Below are positions 55,388-64,000 of a DNA stretch of 64,000 bases, one piece after another; position 1 is the first letter of the stretch; each line of letters starts with the position of its first letter. The position numbers were made by a program, and so were the translations under genes. This stretch comes from Sordariomycetes sp. S80-01Y (Eukaryota > Ascomycota > Sordariomycetes). A model generated the notes under the pieces. The model saw nothing but the letters and a program-made list of their open reading frames with translations, did no database searches and was not told where the DNA came from. The DNA is taken from assembly GCA_037042185.1 (NCBI GenBank), contig JAXQJY010000029.1, positions 2,108,001 to 2,172,000 of the forward strand. The letters run 5' to 3'.

Positions 55388-56494
55388 ATGGCCGAGGAAA
55401 ATGACCGGTTTCCGCTACACACAGCAGCCCGGCAAGGACAAGGTGCGCTCACGTCGAATTGATGACTCTTGAACGCGAACTTGCAACAGACTGATGTTTG
55501 AACTTAGTGAGCGTCGCCGAGGGACTTCTTAAGGTACACTGACCACTGGTATTCTGAAGAGATGACCGAAAGCTGAATATCCTTAGACCAACCCGAAGCT
55601 TTCCAAGAAGAAGGACGATGATGACCGCTTCCCTATTCACTGGGCATGCTCATCCAACAACCATGACATAGTGGTCATGCTAGCGAACCAGTCAAGCTTC
55701 GACCCAGATGTTCAGGTGACGATCCTCTAGTCATCGGAACATGGCTCATAGTAAGCTGACATCAGGGCATAGGACGGCAGTGGCTGGACTCCTCTGATGA
55801 TCTCGGCAAGCGTCCCAGAAAGTGAGCAAGTCGTCAAGCTGCTTCTCTCGAAAGGCGCCGACGTGAACGAAAAAAGTAAAAAAAAAAAAAAGCCAAACCC
55901 TGACTCTCTTCATACAATGCTAACCTCTTCTCAGACAACAGTGGCGCAGTAGGTTTACTCGGAAGCAAGCCTTTACTATGTCGCGACTGACGGATACCTT
56001 TAGACAGCTCTCCACTTCGTCGCCTCTAAAAAGAACCTCGACACAGCTCGACTTCTCTTGGAGAACAAGGCCTCGACTCGCATTCGGGATAAGCGCGGAC
56101 AGTACCCAATCCATCGCGCCGCGGCGGTGGGATCGGTGCCCATGGTGAAGCTGCTCCTGGGCAAACTCAGCCCTTTGGACCCAACGGATGTGGAGGGTTT
56201 CACGCCGTTGCACCATGCCATTGCTGAGGGCCACGGTATGCTTAGCTCGTAACGAAGAGACAACGAAAAATATGCTGACAACTGGTTGAGGAGATGTGGC
56301 CGTCGCGCTGCTGAAGGAGGGAGCCGACCACACGCTGAAGACCAACGAAGACATGACAGCTCTCGACCTCGCCCCTGACAAAGATGTACGTCTATTGGGT
56401 CTACGTCCATATCAGGAACTAATGTCTGCCACAGATCCGCCGCTATATCATGCAAGGCGCTGAAAGGGAGGGCGTCGAGCTGGAAAGTAGCTAG
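55388..56494 (+). CDS. NAS6: proteasome regulatory-particle assembly chaperone, ankyrin repeats (gankyrin)
   Basis: Eight exons, 55388..55442, 55508..55533, 55587..55715, 55773..55875, 55935..55948, 56004..56235, 56294..56385 and 56435..56494, give 236 residues (yeast Nas6 228, gankyrin 226). Exon 5 is 14 nt. The junctions restore ankyrin repeats: RFPLHTAARQG, RFPIHWACSSNNHDIVVMLA, GSGWTPLMISASVPESEQVV, SGATALHFVASKKNLDTARL, GQYPIHRAAAVGSVPMVKLL, GFTPLHHAIAEGH and MTALDLAPDKD. By family it binds the Rpt3 ATPase tail and holds regulatory-particle modules apart until assembly. The fourth intron has 14 A directly after its GT. It converges on TMF1 with a 58-bp gap. Confidence 0.94.
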
Positions 56495-56552
56495 GTGCAA
56501 ACATCCCCTAGAACGGGATGTGGTAATGATAATACATGTCAAATGACCTCGT

Positions 56553-59172
56553 CTATTTGACGGTTCGCTCCACCAGCTCGCGATACATTGCCTTGACATC
56601 TTGTACATCTGCCTTTAACTCCTCCACCAACTCGCTCTTCTCGCCCAACATCTCGAGGGTAGTCTGATATCTGGCATTGACATCCGCCAGATCTCTCTCC
56701 AGCTGCTCCACCTTCGAGGTAGCAGCCTTCGCGCTCTCAACTTCCTTCATAAGTCCCACCATGTCAGAGCGTGCTTCGTCTCTCTGACTGCATATTCGAG
56801 TCATTTCCTCCTTTGCTGCGACCTTTTCGCCTTCGAGTCGGCGGATGGCCGCGCTCATGCGTTCGACAAGCTGAACCGAAGGGCCGGCGCCCACTGTCGA
56901 TACAGATATCATGTCTTGTGCTACGTTACGAGGTGATGAGGGGATCTTGTCATCTACCGGATCGTCACGACCTGCCAGCGACGGTGATGCAAGTTCCGAG
57001 GGCTGGCTAGGGGGTTCGAAAGGCGAGAATGGAGTGGGAGGCGGCCCTGACCCAGGTGACAGGGCGCCACTTCGAGGCGGTTGACTGGACATCCGTCGAG
57101 GACCGTCGAGCGGACTGTCTGGGATGCTACCCACCGGTGTCCGCCTTGATCTCGATGGAGCTTGGAAGCCAGCCAGATCAGAGCTGAAGGTTCTCGGTAG
57201 AGCAAGTAGAGGAGATTCCGGGCGACTTTGCAGCCTGGGCGAAGGGTTGGGAAACTCATCGTTCCACTGGCGCCGGCTGTGGTCTTCTTGGAATTCGCGA
57301 GCAGCTGCCCGTTGTTGCTTCTCGAGGTCGGCCCGGGCCTGCTCAAGAGCGGTTTCGGTGTTCTTTGAAGATTTGCGCAGAGAATCTAGCAGCTCGCGGG
57401 CTGAATCGAGCTCCTGTTTCGTACTTGTGAGCTCTAACTGCAGGTCTTGGAGCTCATCTTCGAGCTTGCGGCTGCGGGATGCCTACTCCAATGTCAGTGG
57501 TGAGAAGTTTGCCGATGGGGTCTGTACTCACGGCGTCACGGGCTTTCTTCCTCATCTCTGACTCGCGCCGCTGTGCCTCGTCCCTCTCCTTCTCCAGATT
57601 AGCGGCCTTGGCTAGGAGGGATGCCTCGATGCCCTGCCAATTGTCGCTCGCCGTAGCATACTGCGACTGTAACGTCTCAATTTGCCTCATCAACTTGATC
57701 TGTCCCTCACCCCCTTGGCCGGAGGATGCCTCCTCGGCCACGGCGCGCATGGCTTCCAGCTTGCTCTCCATCATCTTGAGCTCATTTTTCAGCTCTGCCT
57801 CGACGTTTCGGCTACGCTCTGCCGCGCGCTCGAGCTTTTCACTCCATTCGAGACCTTGGAGTCGGGCCTTGTCTGATTCCGACTCCTTTTCGGCCTTTAG
57901 AGTCTCGACAGCCTCTTCGAGCTCCTTTTGCCGCTCTCGAGCAGCTGCTAGCTCCTTCTTGTGTGCTTCATTGCTGGCAGCTTCAGCCTTCTCGGTCTTT
58001 GCTTTGAGATCTTGCTCCATCTTCATCATAGCCTCATCTCTGGCCGATTTCTCCTTCTTTAGCGAATCGATCTCCTTCTGCAACGCAGCGGTGGCCTTGC
58101 GCGCCGCCTCTTGCTGCTTCTCCTTTCCCTCGCTCCCATCTAGGCGTTCTCGCAAGCTGTTTGCATCAGCTACGGCCTTCTCTTTATCCTTCCTCAGAGC
58201 TTCCGCTGCCTTTTCGTTCTCTGCCATCTGCTGTCTTAGTCTCTTAATTGTCGCCCTAAACTTCCCTTCAGTACTCGACAGCTTCTGGCCTTCCTCCATA
58301 AGAAGAGCAATTTTTTCATCCCTCTCGGCGATTTTCTTCTCTGCGCTGCCGGATGGCGCGGCCTGTGCAGCCTTCTTCGCAGACTCTGCCTCTTTTCGCG
58401 ACAGGTATTGTAATTTCGACTGGAGGGAGTCTATTTGTTCGACGTACTCCTGTATCTCTTCCTGTTGGCGCGTCTTGATCTCGTCCATATCTCTCGCTAG
58501 GTTCGAGAGGTCGCTCCGGGTTATTGATGGTGCTGGCGGAATTTTTTGTGCAGGTTTCGAATGTGATGGCGTGGCCGTGTCCATGGTCTTTTCTTCTGGT
58601 GCCTCGTCGCTGGAGTTGGTCTTTTCTTGGCCCTCCATGCTCGCCTCGTTGGGGATGGCAGACGTGTCGTCGCTTCGTTTCGTTTGCGCGGCCTCTGCCG
58701 TAGGCTCGTCCTTGTCCTCGCCGCTCGGGCCTATGGCGTCCATTGATGGCCGCTCACTCGAATTCCTCGTGTCAGTAGAAGCCCTCGGACTACCCAGACC
58801 CCTGGCGTCCCCTTGGCTTCCCTTGCCAGCCATCGCCTTGGCCAGCCGTGCTTGCAGCCGGTCGTTTGTGCGATTGTTGGACGAGGATCTCGAGTTCGCT
58901 GTAGCACCACGTCAGCTCCAATCTTTCCGCTTTCAGGTCTGCGAAGGAAGTGGTAGCGTACCAGTAGAGGTAGCAGCCTTCATGGCCGGCCCAGCAGACA
59001 TGGGCGCCTGTCTCTCTGGCTGCTTCCTCCTCTCAGTGGTGGAATCGCGCGAATCGTCCACGCCGATGCCGCCCTCAGCCTCGGACAGCATGTTGTCGAG
59101 ACGGGACTCGACGCCGGCAACGGCGCTGGTGAGGAAGGAACCCCATTTCGAGCCTTTGCCTGGGGCGGCCAT
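56553..59172 (-). CDS. Golgi coiled-coil protein, TMF1/Sgm1-like golgin
   Basis: Exons 59172..58962, 58898..57532 and 57482..56553 give 835 residues. The N-terminus MAAPGKGSKWGSFLTSAVAG with VESRLDNMLSEAEG resembles golgin/TMF starts. A disordered region (70-220) precedes about 250 residues of heptad-rich coiled coil (KIAERDEKIALLMEEGQKLS; KFRATIKRLRQQMAENEKAA, typical of the TMF DNA-binding-labelled domain). A Ser/Pro-rich hinge follows, then a second coiled coil ending GEKSELVEELKADVQDVKAM before YRELVERTVK, the hallmark TMF C-terminus (Rab6/Ypt6 binding in relatives). By family it tethers vesicles at the Golgi. The antisense Ser-rich frame is a shadow of this K/E-rich coding. Confidence 0.85.
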
Positions 59173-59880
59173 CGTGCTTTGCGGTCGGTCGCGTAAGCAG
59201 CGAGTGTCGGTATTGGTGTCGGTGTTGATGTTGGTGGAGGGAGGTGGAGGCCCTGGCTAAGGTGGGTGGGAAGCCTGAGATGACGGTGCTCCTGGCATGG
59301 GACTGATTTAGGTATAGTAGGCCGGGGAAATTTATTCAAGGCTTGGAAATTGCCATGGATCTCGACGCAGGACAGGGAAGGGCGTGCGGCCAAGGCATGG
59401 CGTCATTTACAGGTGAGCAGACCCGAGCACCGTTTTGGTTGTGCGAGAGGACACGACAATTTGGGGGCATCGTTTTTCTCCCCAGTGCAGCCAAGCGCCA
59501 CAGGCAACGATTGCAGCCAAGCTCTCAGCGTCTTCAGGGAGCCGAATTGAGTCGAAAGTCAGCACAATACGATGAACAAAATCGATATCATATATCTAAG
59601 ATACTACTACTAGTACTAGAGTAGGTAGGCACCTAATCAACACGGCGGGTGGGTATCATCCAAGTAATCGCTTTCCACCTCTTCAGACATCAACCCACCA
59701 GAAAAAGAAGTCAGGACACCGTTGCCATGCATAATGCTTGAAGTGAAAACAGCCAGTCTTAACCCAAAACAGCTCTCCAAGATTCAACAACAGCGCCCAA
59801 CGTACTCGGAGCGTCGCAAGCAGAAAGCAGTCGCTAGTCCAACAACAATGGCAAAGGGTCGTGATACCGCCGCGTGGGCT
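59173..59880. other. intergenic, TMF1 promoter and repeat-protein 3' end
   Basis: About 700 bp, with the TMF1 promoter on the left and the 3' flank of the repeat-protein gene on the right. A short ACTAGT-type palindromic run lies near 59604-59615. I see no gene. Confidence 0.5.
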
Positions 59881-62800
59881 CTAGCCCGCCAGCTTCTTCC
59901 ACCAACTTGTGCGAGGCGTTGCGTTGGTATCCATGAAGACAGAGTTGCGACGACTGGTGCGTCGCTCGTCGCTGTTCTCCGACGGTGCCATGCGCGAATC
60001 ACGCTCTTCTCGTCGGCGCCGACGTCGCTGATCATCCGTCTCATCAGCCGTCATCTCCCCGCGCGCCTTCCTGCGCGCACGTCTGGCTTCGCGACGCGCC
60101 TGCTCATCCTCGACCTGAGCCTGGTCTGGTGGTGGCGGAGCGTCTGAGTGTTCCTTGACCCAGGATGACGTCCCAGAGTGCGGCCAAGCTGAGCCCTCCC
60201 GCTCTCGACGTCGTGACTTACGGGGGTAAACACCCTCGTCGCCCGTCTCCTCGGCGGCCCGGCGACTCTTGCGGGCCGACCGCTCCCCTCCTGCTTCCTT
60301 TGCAGCCCGGCGTTCTTCTCTTCTCCGACGACGCTCAGCTTCGTCTTCAGACGGGTCGACTTGAGACCTGCGACGATCACGCTTGGCGGCGCGTCGCGCC
60401 TCTTCATCGCCTTGCTCCGCGGCTGCGGCTGCTGCTTCCCTATCCTTCCTGATTCGGCGCCTCTCCGCTCGTCGAGCTTCTCTTTCCTCCTCCTCGCGAC
60501 GTTGCTCGTCTTCTCGTTGACGTGCCGCGCGTCTCTCGGCTCTCCGTAGCTCCTTCTCGGCGTCTTCGTCCCGCCGACGCCGTTCACGACGCCCCTCATC
60601 CTTGGCCTGGCGTGGGTCCGCAGCCGCAGCCGCAGCAGCCTCTCGCTCTGCGCGCTTCGCCCGTCGAGCGGCGCGACGGGCTTCCCGGTCGGGATCGATA
60701 CCCGCGTCCACATCCGGAGGAGGTGCTCTGGCCTCGTCATCGGTCGTGGCATATGTACTGCGTCGCTTGAGGGGCTCACGTTCGGCCTTGGGCGTCATGA
60801 GGCCACTGAAAAGACCAGATATGCCTCCCTTTTTGGAAGCACCTCGCTTCAGAGGAGTCTCCACAGGTGCATCAGTCGTGAGCCAATCCTCCTCTGGGGG
60901 CGGAGGAGGAGGGGGTTGTTGCTGCTTCCTTGAGCGTCGACGCTCGGATTTATCCAGACTCCCCTCGGCCTCGGTCATCGGCTCATCCTCAGCAGCTTGG
61001 GACCTGCGAGACTTTCTTCTGCTGGTGATGGGTCTGTCGGCTCCGAATCCCAAAATCTTGGCAGCTTTGGAGGACATCTCAGGCATGTCCTCTGGAGGTG
61101 GGGACGCAAGGCCATTGGCATCCATAGACTGGCGGCGCGAGGATCGACTAACGCTGCCGCGCTTCTCCTTTGTGGACATAGAGCGCGAAATCGGTGGCGT
61201 GCTAGTGAACATTCCAGACAAACGGGGCCTTCCAGGGGGCTCTTTTGCCCTGTCTGCACGTTCTGCCTTGTCTGAAGTTGACCCTTTGGAGGAAGCTGTC
61301 TTTTCTCTCTCTTCCTTCTCAGCAGACCGTTTTGCCGACTTCTCGCCCTTGGAGCGTGATGGCTTTTCTTTCCTCTCCCTTTCCCTCTCTTCCCTGCGCG
61401 GGGTGGCCGTCCATGTTCCCCAGGATGCACCGCCATCCCTGTTGATTTTTGGCCGTGACTTCTTCCCAGACTTGGATTCAGGAGGCGGTGATGTTGTCGG
61501 AGGATCGGGCACAGCAGGTGGAGGGGGTGGCGGTGGTTGTTCTTCGGCTGCAACCTTGGATCTTCTCTTGCTCTTCCTTTCCTTCTTCGGAGACATCTCA
61601 GCGGCTTCGGGCGCTACGTCATCTTCCTCAGGCTCTTCGGGGAATGTGCCCGGTATCTCAGAAGATCTCTTGCTCTTCCTGGATGAGGCACTTTGATCTT
61701 CGATGGGGAGCTCCTCAACAGGGGGTGGAGCAGACTTGTCCTTTTTCTTCTTGGAGCGCTTCTTCTCTTCCGGCGGGGGTGGCTCTTCGGGTGGCGGAGA
61801 GGGAGGAGCAACTACTTCAGGTTCGGGGTCGTCTGGTGTGGCTTCGAAGGCTCTCAGCCTGTCAGTAATCTTACCTCCACCAAGACGACGCGACGAAGGC
61901 TTGGCCCAGTCATCGGCAGCTTTCAAAGAAGGTGTCGTGTCCTCGTCCCCGGCATCTTCTAGAGCTATTGGATGAGTCAGCGAATTTCATTTCGGCTCGT
62001 ACCGCAGGATGTTGGGGTAATGCTCGTCCAGACAGATCCCATCGCAATCAGTGAAACAGACGCGGCTGTCACTGTGGCGCAGGGATCGGGGAAATGAGGG
62101 CTTGGGAAAGGGGCGGCCGATTGAGGGGCTAGACGTACCTTTCTTCTTTTTGGAGCCGCCTAGGCCCCAGAAACTGAAAGCATCACTCGAGGGCTTCTTT
62201 CGATCGGCGTCGACCTCCGCAAGGAGCTTATCCACCTCGTCGGGATCCAGCTCTGGCTCTGGTTCCACTTCCGGCGCTGGCTCCGGCTCCGGCTCCGGAT
62301 CCTTGGGCTTCTTCTTTTTGTCCTTATCCTTGTCCTTGGACTTTTTGTCCTTCTTCTTTTCCTTCTCTTTCTCCCTCTCTTTCTTTGCGGCCTCCTCTGC
62401 TTCTGCAGCTTCACGGGCAGCTTGCTCTTCAGCCTCCTTTGCAGCCGCCTCTTCGGCTTCCTTGGCTGCGGCATCATCGTCTTCAGCGGGACTGCCTTCG
62501 ATAGCAGCGTTCGCCTCAGCACGTCTGTCGGCATTGGCCTTGAGGATCTCGTATCGTTCGCGATCCTTCTTCAAGAGCTTGCCCATGCGCTTGACCTTCT
62601 TCGCCTCCAAGGCCTCGAGCTCCTCTTCCTCTGCGGCGATTTCGCCAGCAGCCGCGTCCTCAGCCTCTTTTGCAGCTGCTTCCTCGGCTTCCTGAGCTGC
62701 GGGGTCCTCTTCTTCGGGGGCAGGTTCTGGGGGGTCAGCAGGGTCTGCTGCTGCTGCCTCTGCAGCGCGCACGTCAGCCTTCGCTTTGAGAACCTCATAT

Positions 62801-64000
62801 CTTTCCTTCTCACTCTTCTTAGAGAGTTTGCCTTTCTTCGCTTTCTTGGCCTCGAGCTCAGCGAGTTCCGCATCTTCTGCTTCGCGCTCGGCAACCTCAG
62901 CCTCACGAGCAGCAGCCTCCTCTGCTTCTTTTGCCGCTGCGGCTTCCGCTTCTGCCGCCTCTGCCGCTGCTTGGTCTTCTGCCTCTTTCGCTGCCTTCTC
63001 TTCCGCCCTTTTGTCTGAACGCTCTTTAAGATAAGCATATCTCTCGCGCTCCACACTCTTGACAAGCTTGCCTTTCTTGGCTTTCTTCGTTTCAAGCTGG
63101 GCTAGCTCATCCTCTTCAGCAGCGATATCGGCCTCGTCGGCCTCAGGGCTAGGGGGTTCCTCGGGCTCGGGAGGAACTTCCTCCACGACAGGCTCAGGCT
63201 CAGGCTCAGGCGCAGGTTCGGGTTCTGCATCTGCCGGAGGAGCATCAGCATCCTTGGCTGCCTTGGCATCGGCTCGTTTTTCGGCGCGCTCTTTGAGAAC
63301 CTCGTACCGCGCTCGCTCGGACGATTTGCCAAGCTTGCCCCTTTTCGCCTTCTTTTCTTCCAGAGCTTGCAGCTCTTCTTCTTCAGCAGCAACCTCCGCC
63401 GGGTCTTCTTCAGGTTCGGCAGGCGCCTCCGGCTCGGGCTCGGGCTCGGGCTCAGGATCTGCTGCTGGTTCAGGTTCAAGCTCTGTGGGACCACTGTCTA
63501 CCTCTTTTGCAGCCTTTGCGTCGGCCCTCTTTTCGGCCTTTTCCTTGAGCACTTCGTAGCGTGCACGTTCCGCAGACTTTGACAATTTCCCTTTCTTTGC
63601 TTTCTTTTCCTCTAATGCTTGCAGCTCGGCCTCTTCGGCAGCGACTTCAGTCGGGTCCTCTTCAGGTTCTGCTGGAGCCTCTTCAGGCACAGGTTCGGGT
63701 TCAGGAGCAGCTTCGACTTCAGCGGCGTCGGCAGCAGCAACCTCTGCTCGCTTTTCGGCGCGCTCCTTGAGCTCGTCATAGCGTAAACGATCTGCTGACT
63801 TAGAGAGCTTTCCCTTCTTAGCCTTCTTCTCCTCGAGAGCTTGAAGCTCAGCCTCCTCAGCGGCAACTTCAGCAGAGTCCTGCTCAGGCTCAGCAGACGG
63901 TGGCTCAGGGTCGGCCTCAGGTTCGGCCGCAGGCTCTGGCTCTGGCGCTGGCTCAGGTTCGGCAGGAGGGTCGGCCTCGGCAGCTTTCGCTGCTTTAGCC
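59881..64000 (-). CDS. large charged repeat protein, 3' part
   Basis: Partial; the 5' end lies beyond 64000. Exons seen are 64000(open)..62139 and 61964..59881, about 1315 residues in window. The left-hand (C-terminal) exon is disordered. It has Pro/Glu blocks (PPPEEPPPPEEKKRSKKKKD), Lys/Arg/Ser blocks, short hydrophobic islands (KAAKILGFG; KKGGISGLFSGLMTP) and a long Arg/Glu/Ala helix-like region (REARRAARRAKRAEREAAAA), ending RTSWWKKLAG. The right-hand exon has six copies of a unit with the core EEKKAKKGKLSKSAERARYE separated by Glu/Pro-rich spacers (listed separately). No enzymatic or transmembrane domain is seen. It resembles, in style only, fungal cell-cortex or septal scaffold proteins such as leashins and SPA proteins; that assignment is speculative. 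Confidence 0.7.
62572..63872 (-). repeat. six-copy KKAKKGKL protein tandem repeat
   Basis: Core segments lie near 63801-63872, 63581-63652, 63329-63400, 63062-63133, 62821-62883 and 62572-62645, spaced roughly 220-270 bp. Each encodes an acidic helix (VAAEEAELQALE), a basic hinge (KKAKKGKLSK) and a helix (RYEVLKEKAEKRADAKAAK). The three right-most (N-terminal) copies are nearly alike. Copies to the left drift (ARMGKLL-type hinge, KKVKRMGKLLKK), and the spacers change from Glu/Pro to Glu/Ala-rich. Confidence 0.9.

Noticed and set aside
57479-59260. 593-codon plus-strand Ser/Phe-rich open frame
   Set aside because: Antisense to the K/E-rich coiled coil of the TMF1-like gene; Lys and Glu codons read backwards as Ser, Phe and Leu.
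60602-61696. 364-codon plus-strand open frame over the repeat-protein tail
   Set aside because: Gly/Ser/Arg-rich antisense shadow of low-complexity charged coding; no domain.

Overview
The window is nuclear DNA from a filamentous ascomycete (Pezizomycotina, most likely a Sordariomycete). The gene style supports this: compact genes, introns mostly 47-70 bp with GT..AG ends and CTAAC/CTGAC branch sites, GC-rich coding sequence, and Neurospora- or Colletotrichum-like gene content. I support 27 protein genes. Two run off the edges: a PDR-type ABC exporter at the left and a very large repeat protein at the right. I see no tRNA, rRNA, CRISPR array, intact transposon or virus-like element.

Layout. 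1-7.5 kb: ABC-G exporter tail and an F-box/C2H2-like protein. 8.2-16.7 kb: dynamin GTPase DNM1, COX19, a three-LIM paxillin-like protein, SUMO and CMC4; both small twin-CX9C genes (COX19, CMC4) are split into four short exons. 17.7-28.4 kb: nucleoporin NUP84/Nup107, ESCRT-I VPS37, two conserved proteins of unknown function, and a LAMMER kinase. 28.4-30.7 kb is a 2.3-kb gene-free stretch. 30.7-41.9 kb: a second F-box protein, an AT-hook protein, V-ATPase subunit C (VMA5), APS kinase (MET14), a mitochondrial hotdog thioesterase and a small conserved protein. 42-59.2 kb: MAK21/NOC1, mitochondrial prolyl-tRNA synthetase, prefoldin subunit 5, an unknown protein, ORC1, PRP46/PLRG1, NAS6/gankyrin and a TMF1/Sgm1-like golgin. 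59.9-64 kb: a highly charged repeat protein whose 5' end is outside the window.

These are mainly single-copy housekeeping genes with no operon or secondary-metabolite logic. The striking organisation is strand alternation. Eight head-to-head pairs share 0.3-1.4 kb promoters: DNM1/COX19, SUMO/CMC4, two unknowns, AT-hook/VMA5, thioesterase/small protein, MAK21/ProRS, unknown/ORC1 and PRP46/NAS6. Several tail-to-tail pairs have stop codons only 57-84 bp apart, so their 3' UTRs probably overlap. Mitochondrial biology is well represented (DNM1, COX19, CMC4, thioesterase, ProRS).

I did not find a clearly new biological system. The best candidates for follow-up are the repeat protein at the right edge with its possible intron-retention isoform, a predicted GC-AG intron in the prolyl-tRNA synthetase gene, genes split directly after the start codon, an MCB-like site and upstream ORF before ORC1, and the conserved proteins of unknown function. 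All gene models are read by eye from splice signals, frame continuity and remembered family sequences; no database search was run.
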